From Neovahlkampfia damariscottae (Eukaryota > Heterolobosea > Selenaionea > Neovahlkampfiida > Neovahlkampfiidae), in contig JABLTG010000008.1 in assembly GCA_016618085.1 (NCBI GenBank), positions 1 through 64,000 of the forward strand: DNA of 64,000 bases, read 5' to 3'. This document shows, in pieces, positions 9,589 through 21,200 of the stretch. The first letter of the stretch is position 1. Each line of letters begins with the position of its first letter. Both the position numbers and the translations under genes were made by a program. The notes below the pieces were generated by a model. The model saw only the letters and a program-made list of their open reading frames with translations, was not told the DNA's origin and searched no databases.

Positions 9589-12435
9589 ATGAGCAACACA
9601 AACGACGAAGAGTTAATGGAAGAATTCATTCATTCTTTTGAAACGAACAAATCGATCATAGAAAAGTTAAACATCATTCTCTTACATTCAAAAAAAGGAA
9701 AAAATCAAATAATCTTTTCAAACTTAATTTCCACCACTTTAAAGGTAAATAAATAATCAACTAAACCAGAGAAAAGAACTGCCTTGGAATATTTGATAAA
9801 GATGTTAAACAACCTGAACACAATTATGTTCTCAACATTTTGAACCAGTTACACCTCCTATCAAGATCCTTTTGGTGTTTTCAAAAAACTGAAGAAGACA
9901 AAAATTTGATACCAGAATTTCTGACCTTTAGAGTATTCAATTTTTTTATTTTTAAATTTTAAAAGTTGTCCGAATGTTATGGAGTTATTTTAGATGGTTT
10001 TCTAAAAGGAAAAAAAAATTCAAAACATTTAGAGGATATTATAATATTGATATCTAGATATACATCAATTGTTGCAGCTATTATGGATTCAGAAAAAATA
10101 TATTCATTTGAACTTGTTCAATCTTTTAACATGGATTTATTTCACATGTATTCAATAACATATCAACATAAAGATGAATTAAAGTTAAAATCTCAACAAA
10201 GTTTATTATTGATGACCAAATCATATGTTGGATGGATGATGAATGTTATTTCAAAAATTACATGTGATGCTGATGGAGCTGTTAATTTTTTTACTCTTAT
10301 TTCATCAATTTTTGAATTTTTAAAAAATTTTGAAGAGTCCATGCCAAAATCAAGTTTAGATGCGACTTGGAGATCGATCAAATCAGTTTTAAAAAATGAA
10401 ATCAATGTTAAATATATCCAACAACAAATTGAATCTGTTCATCTTTCAAATCCTGATGAACAAAATGTAATTCAAGAAATATGTACATACATAATGGAAA
10501 AATCATTAAAGCTACTTCAAAAATCATTTGATTCATTGAGAATATTTAATTTTCAAGAATTTGGAGTTAATGCAAAATTATGTAGATTTTATTTAATCAT
10601 TGTGAAAGATTTATTGCAAGTGTATGGTTCATCATTCTCAGATTCTCAAAGTCTAATCATTGAACTTATTTTATCTTTCAAATTTGAAATATTAACTTCT
10701 TTCTCAAAACATCCAGTATTTGATGAAAGTGTTGTTAAATTTACCGCATTTACTCAAAATATACTAGATCATTTCGCAAATACAATTTCAACACAACAAA
10801 AAATGAATTTAATTCGATCATTCATGATTAAAAATAAACATACAGTTCAAGAAAAATCAGCCAGAATAGCTTGTATTTCTTTACTCATCAATAATTGTGT
10901 AATGGATAAGAATATACAACAGTTTATTCATTCTGAAGTTGTTCCAAACATATTTGATGCTTTGGAGACATGCTGTTCAATAATGCTTTCAAAAACTGAA
11001 TCAACAATCAAAAGTGAATATATGAATCTAGTTTTGGCTTTGAACAAGTATTTGACAACCTTGAACGGAGATGATTCAAAAATTATGATTTTAAAACTAT
11101 TTGAATACTCATTCACTGATCTCTTCTTCAAGTCACAAATATCAATGGATCTATTGATTTGTAACTATCATTCCTCTACCATCGTATCAAGAAAGAATTT
11201 TATTTCTTTAGTTTCACAAATGCTTATCGTTACCTCGGGAAATGTTTATGGAATCAACAAAGATTGTTCTAAAAATCCATCTGAAAAATATATGGAATTT
11301 CAAATGAACATTTTAGTAAAGGTAAAATTCCTCATATCTTCCTTTCTTTCAATCAATGAAGATTATTCACATTTTACATCAGAAATTGGACTCAAGAAAT
11401 TTAACCTTCAACAAAACTACCTGTATTACTCACAAATCATTGCTTCATTACCATCAAATGTGTTGATTCATTTATTTTCAAAAAATGAAATTAATTCAAT
11501 GATGTTGATTTTTATTCAAAATTTACAGTTATATATTGGTTCGTATTCAAAATCATCAACTAATTTGAATGGATTGGTACTTTACTATTTTTTTTAATAT
11601 CTTTAGAAATCATTGTTACAATCAATTTTAAATCTTTCAACTATCACAACCATTGAAAAGGAAAACATTTCAGAAATTACTTCAAATTTGTTTTCTATTT
11701 TATCTGAAAAAGATAAAGTAGAAAAATCTATATTACTCATTTCTTGTGAAATATTAACAACCATTTGTTTGTCCCAAGAACATTTTGTTGAGTTATTTCA
11801 AAGATTTCGTTATTTATATAAATCCCATGAATACCTTCAAACAATAATTTCAAATTTCATTTTGAATTCATATAAAATCCATTTTAACTCTAAAAATCAA
11901 GTAATATTCATTATTCAATTAAATTTTTGTAAAGAATGAAATTCAAGACAATTTGACAACTTTAATTTCTTATCAAGAAAAAGAACAAAAGAATTGGATT
12001 CAGCAATCAGAAAATATTCAAAATTTTACAAATTTCCTCAAAAAATCAGGAAATTCAATGATTAAAAATTCAATTTCTGATGAAATGAAATTGAATGCAT
12101 CACATTTTAATTCAGAAAGACCATATAAAGAAATTGAAAATCAAAATGAAAACGTATTATTTGATTTGAGTTTTAACTTGTCAAATAACAAAAGAAAAAG
12201 AGAATTCAATGAAATTGAAAATGAAACAAAAAAAATTAAACTTCCAAATAAGAATTCTTCAACAAACTCTCTAAATAATAAATTGGAAGAAAAAGAGATT
12301 TTGATTTGCAAAATGACCTTAACCAAAGTTTTGGATAAATTGAATTCATTAAATGATTTGAAGAATTTATCATCATCAGAATTGAAGAATATTTCAAGAT
12401 TATCAGAAGAAATTTCAAAGAAATGTAAATTTTAA
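9589..12435 (+). CDS. FIRRM/C1orf112-like helical protein (DUF4487 type)
   Basis: Five exons: 9589-9744, 9777-9932, 9966-11576, 11607-11900, 11935-12435; 905 aa ending in TAA. All-helical, with no membrane segment. A block containing ATWRSIKSVLKNE and, about 70 residues on, AKLCRFYLIIVKDLL aligns by eye with the remembered human C1orf112 (TWKFIIKQSLKH, LKLCRFFANSLLHY) in order and spacing. A basic nuclear-localisation-like stretch KRKREFNEIENETKKIK precedes a short C-terminal helix, as in that family. FIRRM partners the AAA ATPase FIGNL1 in removing RAD51 during recombination; that role here is inference. A generic HEAT-like protein is the alternative. The ATG was chosen because it follows an A-tract; the frame is open 48 codons further upstream. 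Confidence 0.55.
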
Positions 12436-12502
12436 ATAAAAAAAAAGATGAATCTCATCTCCGTTTTATATGTGTTTGTTTTTGAGTTTTTCAGTTCGAC
12501 CA

Positions 12503-13447
12503 ATGAAACGTGTCAAGACTAAATTCACAGCATCAAATGCTTCTACTCCATTTCCAAAAGATGAAATAAATATACAAGTTGATTCTTTGGATACCTCATC
12601 AGCAGAAATAACAACAGAAAGTGAAGACAATTTCTTAAGTGGAGATGGAAATTATGTAAATAAAAATGAAGAAATAAAAACATCAGAACAAAATATGTTG
12701 ATATTAATTTGGATATTTAGAACACTTTCATTTATGTTTTTAATCATACTTATCATTAATTTATATAAAGAAACTTTTTTCAAGTTTCATCCAATCTTGA
12801 TGTCAATTTCATTTTTACTTTTGTTATCAGAAGGATTATTTCAAGTTAAAGAAATGAAAACAAACATAGAAGACAGAAATTACCATCAAATAATACATGT
12901 AGTGATACAGTTTGTTTCATTAATTTCATCATTAATATCATTTTATGTTGCTTTCAAACAAAAAAATTATTTATTGAAAAATCATTTCACTTCATGGCAT
13001 TCATGGTTTGGAGTATTAACATTAACATTACAATTTCTTGTTTCACTTATTGGAATGTTCAAATTTTTTAATTTGTTTCATACTTTTTATCAAACAATGA
13101 AATTAAGAATATCTCATCAATTTTTAGGAATACTCTGTTATTTCTTAGGATTGATAACAATGTTATTTGGATTCCAATCCGATTATATTTCACAAAAAAT
13201 TAATAATGTTGTGGTGTATCTAATGGGATCTTTTGTCTTTTTTGTGATGATATTTATGGTCAATTTTTCAATTAAATTTGGGATTATTTCACTTTTTAGA
13301 GCTCAAAATTTGATGTACCAAGGTGTTATTCGAGGTGAATTATTGAATGATTATGATGTTGAGATTTTAATTGAAGACCAAAATGAAAATAGAGAAAGAG
13401 GTTTTTTTAAAACTGTTTTTCGAAAAATAAAATCTATTTTTGATTGA
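12503..13447 (+). CDS. Cytochrome b561-domain membrane protein
   Basis: Single exon, 314 aa from the ATG at 12503 (11 residues longer if the in-frame ATG at 12470 is used); stop TGA. An acidic, Ser/Thr-rich N-terminus of about 70 residues is followed by six hydrophobic segments. Histidines sit where the b561 fold places its two hemes: FKFHPILM, HQIIH, HFTSWHSW and RISHQFLG. Cytochrome b561 proteins move electrons across membranes, often from ascorbate to ferric iron or monodehydroascorbate. The tail is polar and basic. Identification is from the histidine pattern and topology, so the exact substrate is unknown. Confidence 0.75.
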   Translation: MKRVKTKFTASNASTPFPKDEINIQVDSLDTSSAEITTESEDNFLSGDGNYVNKNEEIKTSEQNMLILIWIFRTLSFMFLIILIINLYKETFFKFHPILMSISFLLLLSEGLFQVKEMKTNIEDRNYHQIIHVVIQFVSLISSLISFYVAFKQKNYLLKNHFTSWHSWFGVLTLTLQFLVSLIGMFKFFNLFHTFYQTMKLRISHQFLGILCYFLGLITMLFGFQSDYISQKINNVVVYLMGSFVFFVMIFMVNFSIKFGIISLFRAQNLMYQGVIRGELLNDYDVEILIEDQNENRERGFFKTVFRKIKSIFD

Positions 13448-13533
13448 AATTAATCATTTTCAGGGTTTCGGGGAAAATTATACAAATTTGGTGATGGAAA
13501 ATCAACCAATAAAAATTGTTTCGGTTGAAGAAA

Positions 13534-14758
13534 ATGGGTCAATGGCAAAGTTCTGCTTGGCAAGAAACAATAGACAATGCAAATGAATATAATTCAGAAT
13601 ATATTGAATTTGAACCAAATGTAAAAGTTGGTGTTGATGGTTGTAAATATCTAAGTGAAGTTTTACAAGACAATGAAATGATTAAAAGAATCGATCTTTC
13701 TTGTTTGATTTTTTTTTGAAAAAATAACTTTTTTAGATAATAAAGTTGGTGATAAAGGTTGTGAATATATTTCAAAAATGCTAAAAGTGAATGAAACTAT
13801 ACAAGGAATAGATTTGAATCGTAAGGAAATTTTAACATAATTTTTGACAATTAAAAAGATAACCAAATTGGAAAAGATGGATATGAATTTTTATCTAAAG
13901 CACTAAAAGAAAATGATACATTAAAAAAATTGATACTTCAATGTAAAGTTGTCATAGAAATTTTGATTGAAATTTTTTTTAGCAAATGAAATATTGGGAG
14001 ATGAGCTTGAAATTTTTTTCAAAGATTTGGAAGAAAATTATGCTTTAGAATATTTAGATCTCGGATGTAAATTTTTAATTGAAATTAATTCGAATTCAAA
14101 GGGAATAAGATTGGCAATACAGGAGTTAAATTTCTATCAAAAATGTTGATGAAAAATACATCCATCAAAGAATTGAGATTACATAGTAAATCAATATTTT
14201 ATAACTTAATGTTAGTGAATTGTATATCTGAAGAAGGGTATAAATATCTTTGCCAAGCCATTGACATAAACACAAAAATACAACATTTAGATTTGAAAGA
14301 CAATAATCTCAAAGGAAAAGGATCTGATTATTTATCAAACAGCTTAAAAACAAACAAAAACATCATTAAACTTCTCATAGGAAGTAAAACTTTTTTTTCT
14401 AAATTCAAAACAGACAATAAAATACATGATGAAGAATGTAAAAAAATTTGTCAAGCCATCATTCACAACAATACGATCAAATTTCTTGACATCAAATCAA
14501 ATGAAATCACAGATCAAAGTGCTGATTTTATCGCAGAAATGATTGAAAAGAACCAAACTTTGATAGAACTCAATATTGAAAGTAAAAATTAAAATTCAAC
14601 TAAAAGTAGATAACTCAATTACTGAAATTGGAATTTCCAAAATACTGGAATCACTAAAATCAAACAAAAATTTGAAAGTGTTAAAAATCAAAGATAATAA
14701 TCATCAATCATTAGATTTTTCAAAATATGAAGATTTAAAACAAATAATCAATACATGA
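13534..14758 (+). CDS. Leucine-rich repeat protein with one 28-residue repeat per exon unit
   Basis: Eight exons: 13534-13702, 13737-13820, 13859-13942, 13983-14066, 14102-14185, 14216-14383, 14414-14581, 14607-14758; 330 aa, stop TGA. Exons 2-5 are each exactly 84 nt and exons 6 and 7 exactly 168 nt, that is, one or two 28-residue ribonuclease-inhibitor-type LRRs. Every intron interrupts the repeat at the same place, after the first base of the codon one residue before the conserved Asn of the LxLxxN motif (phase 1). Introns are 25-40 nt. The protein is probably a curved binding scaffold; no other domain is seen and the partner is unknown. Confidence 0.85.
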
Positions 14759-14787
14759 TTTATTTTCTATTCTTCAATTTATTTTCA

Positions 14788-16659
14788 TTATTGATGGACT
14801 GAATTCAACCACTTTTCATATTTTGAGAATATTTCTGGATTAAATAAAATTTGATTCAAATAATAATTTTTCTTTTTTGAAAATTGTAAAAATAATTTCA
14901 TCATTTTTAATTTTTTCACTTTTGTTTTTTTTAATTTTTTGATTTCAAATTTTTGAATTATTTCTTTCAAATCATTTAATTCTTTTGTTGATGGTTTATA
15001 TTTAACTTGATATTTTTTTTCATCTGATGTTGTTATTTTCTCACTTTTGAAATATTTGACCTTTGATTTTGGGTATAATTTATTCAACTCTTTTAACAAT
15101 GTTTTTTCAATAAATGGGAAAGAATGAAATGGTGTATAACCATTTAACGATCTTGATATCAAAATTAACTTTGGTTCATTTTCTAATAATTTTAATAATT
15201 CAATTAATTTAGTTAAATTTTCTTGAATTTCTTCTTTTGTCGAATCATGATAAGGTTCGTGTCCAGATTCACAAACTCCAAAATAACCATCGACTTTACA
15301 ATTAATCGATGGAAATTTATGTTCAAAATTTAATATTGAAAGTGATTCTGATTTTCCAACTCTGAATAAATAATCGAAAATTTTTGAAATTTCTTTGATT
15401 TCTTGTCTTGCATATTCTTCTCCTTTGCACCATAATTTTAAAGTTTCATTTTTGGTATTCAAATAATTATCATCAACTATCTTTACTTTTAAAAATAATT
15501 CTTGGAGGAGTTTATTAATAGATATGATATCGCTCAATTTATCTTTGAAACAAAGTTTATCTTTGACAAAAAACGTTTCTAGCAAATCAAAATATTTTTG
15601 AATAATTTTTCTGCTGTGAAAAATTTGATCAATAACTTGATCTTTTGTTGAGAAAAAATCTAAATCTAAATTAATAATTAATGAATTTGATTTGTTTAAT
15701 TTTGAAAATGAATCATCCAATGACATTACATTCCATGTCATTTCTTGTTGGAATTTTGGTTTTTTACAAATCACATCAGAATCAAGAAAAGTTGAAAATA
15801 TTTTCTTTTGATTTTCATTATCTATTTTATAACACAAAAATGATTGGTCTTCATCAATTTTTCTTCGTCTTCCTAATTTGATTTTATGTTCTCCTATTGG
15901 AAGTTCATATTTTTGAAAATCCCATACACTTCTGATCCAGTTGACTTTATTTGAAAATAATCCCATGTATTGACCAGTTGGAATCATATCATCATGATTT
16001 AAGTGTTGAAAAATATCAATCATTGATTTTAATGAATTTTTTGCAGTAATTTTTGGAATTTTGAAATTTATGTCTTGTGGAATTAAACCACTGGAGTGTG
16101 AATCAATTTGTAAAAGTTCAACACCTTCTCCAGTTCTTGGAATTTTCTTTTGTCTTATTGCTTCAAGAAGGAAATAGAAAGAGTCTTGATGTTCAGGAAT
16201 CACTCCAATAGTTAAAGGAAAATCCTTCTGTGCTTCAGGAACTTTTGGAATCGGAGTTTTTGGTTCTATTTCAATTGGAGTTTTTGGTTGAGTTTCTGGT
16301 TTTTTTTCAACTTCATTTTTTTCTTGTTGAGAAGTTTTTTCAAACTCTTGTTCATTATGTTCCGCACTTTCTTTGCCATTTGGGTTTCCAAAATCTTTTT
16401 CTTGACGAAGATCTATATTTTCGTTTTCATAATCTGTTTCTTGTTCATTTTCTTTTTCTGAAAGTGTTTTTGGAGTTGCTTTATTTTTTGGAGTTTGAGT
16501 TGTTTGTGCAGTTGTAAATTTATTTTCAGTTAATTCTCTTTTTGGTACGATAGCTGAGAAAACCATCATCATTGTAAACATTGTTAAAATTAAAAATATA
16601 ATTAAAATCAACATTTGTTTTCTTCTTGGACTCAACATCAGTTGTCTAACTGAATTCAT
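14788..16659 (-). CDS. UPF0489 (C5orf22-like) protein with N-terminal membrane anchor
   Basis: Single exon, 623 aa, stop TAA. Residues about 16-37 are one hydrophobic span (LILIIFLILTMFTMMMVF) after a basic start, a type II anchor. A Glu/Lys/Pro-rich stalk reaches about residue 148. The globular part has motifs of the UPF0489 family, which is related in fold to arginase: IGVIPEHQ, LLQIDSHSSGLIP, INLDLDFFS and ISRSLNGYTPF. The family's reaction is not established. Asp and His in LDLDFFS and IDSHS could bind metal, by analogy with arginase. The Golgi/ER location is inferred from topology alone. Confidence 0.65.
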   Translation of the reverse strand: MNSVRQLMLSPRRKQMLILIIFLILTMFTMMMVFSAIVPKRELTENKFTTAQTTQTPKNKATPKTLSEKENEQETDYENENIDLRQEKDFGNPNGKESAEHNEQEFEKTSQQEKNEVEKKPETQPKTPIEIEPKTPIPKVPEAQKDFPLTIGVIPEHQDSFYFLLEAIRQKKIPRTGEGVELLQIDSHSSGLIPQDINFKIPKITAKNSLKSMIDIFQHLNHDDMIPTGQYMGLFSNKVNWIRSVWDFQKYELPIGEHKIKLGRRRKIDEDQSFLCYKIDNENQKKIFSTFLDSDVICKKPKFQQEMTWNVMSLDDSFSKLNKSNSLIINLDLDFFSTKDQVIDQIFHSRKIIQKYFDLLETFFVKDKLCFKDKLSDIISINKLLQELFLKVKIVDDNYLNTKNETLKLWCKGEEYARQEIKEISKIFDYLFRVGKSESLSILNFEHKFPSINCKVDGYFGVCESGHEPYHDSTKEEIQENLTKLIELLKLLENEPKLILISRSLNGYTPFHSFPFIEKTLLKELNKLYPKSKVKYFKSEKITTSDEKKYQVKYKPSTKELNDLKEIIQKFEIKKLKKTKVKKLKMMKLFLQFSKKKNYYLNQILFNPEIFSKYEKWLNSVHQ

Positions 16660-16719
16660 TTTAAGAAGTTGAACTAATTGTTTGAACCAATAATATTTGT
16701 TGTTTTATTGAAGGAATTC

Positions 16720-16978
16720 ATGATGGAAAGCAATGGAGATCATTTTGGACCTATTTCTAAATTTCCAGAATCAATTAAAAAAAAAAACTGAATTACTTGC
16801 TTCTTTTGACACAAAAATATTTGCTCAGAGTGTAAAAGATTCTGTAAGGAAAATGAACCAAAATATGGAAGTCAAAAAACACAAAGAAAATGAGTTTTTT
16901 GGACACCAACAAAATAGAATCAGGAAAATCCACAGAATTTTGTTCAAGAATTTTTTGTTTCAGAATAATTTAAATTAG
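16720..16978 (+). CDS. Small basic protein of unknown function, frame interrupted at an A11 tract
   Basis: A CCAAT at 16686-16690 lies 30 nt before the ATG at 16720. From that ATG the frame reads MMESNGDHFGPISKFPESI, then meets TGA just after an 11-A run at 16777-16787. One base fewer in that run would continue into a frame reading TELLASFDTKIFAQSVKDSV to the TAG at 16976. Alternatively translation starts at 16733, giving 81 aa. The C-terminal half is basic (NRIRKIHRILFK). I recognise no family. A homopolymer consensus error is plausible; if UAG is sense, the protein gains about a dozen residues. Confidence 0.4.
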
Positions 16979-17122
16979 CAACCGAACAAAAATAGAGTGA
17001 TTTTTAGTTTTTAAAATGAACAAATATAATGTCAAAACGATTCATTCTGTTACATTTTGATCAATAAATTCCTTTTCTTTTGCAGCCTGAATTTCATTTG
17101 TCGTTCCAATAAAAACACGAAC

Positions 17123-17439
17123 ATGAGCGAGTTTGAAAAAGGTGTGGATAAATTGACCCAAGCTCATCAAGAATCAATAAAAGAACTTCAAAGAGATATC
17201 GATTTACTTTTAAAATCCCAAGAAAAAGAACAAACACTCTGGAAAAATGAACTTGAAAAAGAAAAACAAATAAATTCAGAGTAAAACAAAAAAAATACTA
17301 AAAAATAAACAGACTACAGCACCGAAAGAGAGAATTGGAAATTGAATACAATTTGTCAAAAACAAAAACAAAAATTTTGAACCAAAATTATGAAACTTTA
17401 AAAAATCAATTAAATATAAACAACAAAACAAGAGAATAA
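17123..17439 (+). CDS. Short coiled-coil protein, two exons
   Basis: Exons 17123-17280 and 17313-17439 with a 32-nt intron; 94 aa, TAA. CCAAT (17106-17110) sits just upstream of the ATG. The sequence is nearly all charged heptad helix (FEKGVDKLTQAHQESIKELQ; later HRKRELEIEYNLSKTKTKIL). The size and look recall small axonemal or centrosomal coiled-coil subunits, such as those of the dynein regulatory complex, but I cannot assign one. No membrane or catalytic motif is present. Confidence 0.7.
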
Positions 17440-17462
17440 CTCTTTAATCAAATAAAAATAAT

Positions 17463-17894
17463 TTAAATTTTATTCTGTAAAGCTTTTAATTCTTCTTCAT
17501 CGTCAGAAGACCAGTCATCTTCGAATTCTTTTTCGTTTTCGGAAGGTTTTGGTTGTTTTTTATGAAATTTTGGTTTTTTTGGTTTTTCTTCTTCTTGTGG
17601 TTTTTCTGTTTCTTCAGGTTTATTAAAATCTTCTTCTCCAACTGAAAATGTTAGTTTGTCAATTTTTTTTTCTCTATCCCAAATAATTTCTTCAACGTAT
17701 TTTAAATATATAATTCTATGCATGGGTATATCACCTTCGTCAAAAGTTGTCAAAGTACATTCCATTGGGCCAACAAAACGGTCCAAGTAACCGATTAATA
17801 ATTTAGTTGAATCAAATTTTTTATCCCATCTGATTCTTGCTATTATTTGATCTGAAGGACGTAACCCGTGTTTAACTTCTTGTTTTCCTTCCAT
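17463..17894 (-). CDS. MJ1316/DUF504-domain protein
   Basis: Single exon, 143 aa, TAA. Residues about 10-80 match the MJ1316 (DUF504) fold: IIARIRWDKKFD, IGYLDRFVGPME, PMHRIIYLK and EIIWDREKKID. In other eukaryotes this domain occurs in RNA-end-processing proteins such as LENG9 and is linked to handling of RNA cyclic phosphate ends. The exact activity is not settled. The C-terminal 60 residues are acidic and Pro/Lys-rich (EEEKPKKPKFHKKQPK), probably disordered. ATTGG lies upstream at about 17944. Confidence 0.8.
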   Translation of the reverse strand: MEGKQEVKHGLRPSDQIIARIRWDKKFDSTKLLIGYLDRFVGPMECTLTTFDEGDIPMHRIIYLKYVEEIIWDREKKIDKLTFSVGEEDFNKPEETEKPQEEEKPKKPKFHKKQPKPSENEKEFEDDWSSDDEEELKALQNKI

Positions 17895-18222
17895 TTTTTA
17901 TTTTTTGGTCTTTTTGGTTGGTCAGGAAAACGAAGTGCTTTTATTGGGTCAAATACTCAAACTCCAAATTGAGTTTTTGATATGCCAAAAAAGCTGTTCA
18001 AAAATTCAATTTGGAGTCTGAGTGTAAGTGTCAAATGAAGTCCCAAGTTTCATTCCTACCTAAAAGTTCAGGTGAACAAACATTCTTCAATATCAACTTG
18101 AAGAGATTTCAAAAAGAAAATGTCACCAAATTCAGAATTTATTGCATTGGAAGTGTGGTTCTCAAGAACTTTTGTTCTTCAAAATTAACCAATCACATCA
18201 ATTTTATCCATTTTAAACCTTG
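17895..18222. other. Intergenic region with an imperfect hairpin
   Basis: No convincing gene. A 70-codon open frame at 18011-18223 lacks protein-like composition and abuts the next start. An inverted repeat of about 25 bp lies at 17957-17982 and about 18000-18023 (left arm core CTCCAAATTGAGTTTTTGA) with a loop of under 20 nt. CCAAT at 18189-18193 precedes the next gene. Confidence 0.5.
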
Positions 18223-21200
18223 ATGCTCCGGACAGACAATGTGTTTCTGTTTGTTTTAATTTTGATGCTCACCACATCAATAAAAACAAAAGAAACAAAT
18301 CAATTCCATGTTAAATCTAGCTTTTTGTCAGTAAAGAGCACAAACATATTTTTAACATCTTCAAAGTTATGTCAAAATGAAGTTTCAATGTTGAATCTTG
18401 AAGACGAAAAAACTATAAAAATAACATCCAAAGACCATTGGTCATCAGAAATTTCGTTCAAAAATGGAGAACTACAGGTGAAAACGGAAGAAGAAACAAA
18501 TACCTATTTTTACAAGACGGAATTTTTCACCAGACTTAACTTTCAGAAAGATAGACTAACTCTTCAGTCAAAAGCTTATAATTCAAAGTGGTCAACAATT
18601 TTCATGATCAAAAAATTAAAAGAAGTTCGTTCTTCATAAGGTTCTAAAAATTTTTTCAAAGAAATGTGTCAAATTGGAATTTTTTACAAAAGAATTTTTA
18701 CCAGCATTAGATGTGGAACAAACTCAAAATACAACAACACCAAGTATGAATACAACAAACACAAACACTACATCCTCTTTCAACCAAACTGTCAATTATC
18801 CATATTTTTTGAAATATGAACCAAATTTTGACAATATAATGGTATATCCACTTTCAAATATTGTTATTCCATTTAAAATTTATAATTTAACTTCAAATGA
18901 ATATCTAGAAAATTGGGATAAGAATAATGTTACTTGTCTGTTCAAAAATGAAAATAAAAATATCACAAAAGAAGTTGAATTTATTTTTGAATTTCAAACA
19001 AATAGAAATGGATATTGTAATTTTTCAATTAATTCAACATCACAATGGGATATTACACTTTGGTTTAATTCAAGTCAAATTACCAATAATTCAATTTCAA
19101 TTTCATCAATTCGTAAAACTTTTTTAAAATTAAAATCTATTTTTATAAAGCTAATGGAATTAAAACATCTGATGTTCATCCTTTTGCTTCACTTCAATCA
19201 TTAAATAATTTCACCATTTTTACAAATTTTAATGAACAATATTTACTTGGAAATGATATTATTTATTTTTGTTTTTTTAATTCAATATATTTTAAAGCAT
19301 CAATAAATGGATCAAATATTCTTTGTTTAGTTGATTTTACACCATTTTCAAGAGTATCAAAAACAATTACTTTTATTATGAAATCAAAGTCATCACAGAA
19401 AATGATTTCATTCAATGATCAAACAATTGAATTCGCAGGTAATTTTGAATTCATCTTAAATTTTAGTTAAATTGAAAAGTGATCAGTATGGAAATTTAGA
19501 AAGGGAAGATGTTGCTTTTGGAACAAATATTACATCTGCTACTGTTTCAATGCGATATGTCGCCAAACCACCGTCATACAGAGGGATTAGTTGCTCACCT
19601 GATTGTAGCATGACTCTGGGTAGCACTTCCGCTTTTGTTACAGTACCAGTACAGATAAATGGAGATCAATATTATCAGAGAATTCTTGTTTCAATTGGAA
19701 TCACTTTAATTGATGGATCATTTATTCCTCTCCTGACTCAACCATTTTTGGTGTATAGGAAAAATTTTATGAGATTAAACTATGGTGAGAATATGGTATT
19801 TACCGAAAAATACATTTCATCTATGACATGGATGTACGATATTCCATTAATCGACACAGTTTCAGCATCATTCTCGATTATCAATCGGGAAAGGATGATA
19901 GGCAATCCATTGAGTTGTCAGTTTCAAACATCCAAATATACCCCAAAATGCACGTTGGACCTGAGATCTGCTTTAAATGGAGATTATAGAATACCTGTTT
20001 ATTTTGAACAATTCTTTTCATATTCTTCTGAAAAGATAAATGGCTATTCAAGTTATAGATTGACGGATGGTATCAAAAAAATAGTTTCTAATATTTGATA
20101 CAGCTAATCCTACATACTATGAAAAAGTGAACATTTTATCATCATTTCCACCAAAAGCTTATGGATCATTGAATGATGTTGTCCAATTGGATTTAGAAAT
20201 CGACAACAACTTAGATATCTCACCTGGAACATTTTCGTTTTATTGTTATAGTTAGATTTATCATTTTCTAATTTCTTTTTTAGTCTCTCAATATCAAGCA
20301 GGAAACTTAGAGCTACTGAACAAGAAAAAAGTTGACAATTATGCCATTTCACCGTCTTTTGCTTTGCTTGAAAATAATTATAGATACTTTCCTTGTCCAT
20401 TTGAAATCACTGGAAACATTGCTGAACCTTATTACCTTGATATTTATTTTTCGACTCCAATTAGTTCAGAAACACGGATAACCAACAATTCATTTGAAGT
20501 TCAAGTCGCAACAACTCAATTTGATGAAATGGACAGTCTATTATTGAATGCACAAACAAATCATAATATTACAATCCCATTTAAATCATCAACAATCAAT
20601 GGGTTTTCTGATCAATATTATTTTGGTATTATATTTGACAATGAAATCAAAAAATTGAATTGTATTATTGATTCAACAAAAACTATATGTGAATTAACAT
20701 CATTTTCGAATTTATTTCCTTGGAAAGGATTTCAATATTATTCAATTGGATTATATTTTAATCAATCATTAATTCATAATTTTCAACCAAAAATTAAATT
20801 TTATAGTTTACCTGAAAATATTGAATATTTACCTTCAAATCAAATTAATATCACCAATATACCAAATTATATTATTCTCAAATCAAATGACAGTTGGATA
20901 AATTTTCCATTTGACGAAAGTTATTATTATTCAATTTATTATTCATATTCAAATCAAATAGATATTAAAAAATCATGTGAATTCATTGATGAACAACATT
21001 TAAATTGTACATTCATTTCAATTATTGGAAATTATAAAGGCGAAATTAAAATGAAATTATCATTACAATCTATTTATTTTCATAAAATAGCATCAATTTT
21101 TATTTCATCAAATGATTTTAAATCAATTGAATTTTATCCTCAAACTGTTAATATTACCCAATCATCAAGAATTTTTATTTTAGGAAATTCATTCATCAAT

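Noticed and set aside
16230-16517. Long plus-strand open frame of Leu/Phe-rich residues
   Set aside because: Antisense shadow of the Glu/Lys-rich stalk of the UPF0489 gene.
18011-18223. 70-codon open frame before the large TIG gene
   Set aside because: No homology or protein-like pattern, and it overlaps the next gene's start and a promoter motif.
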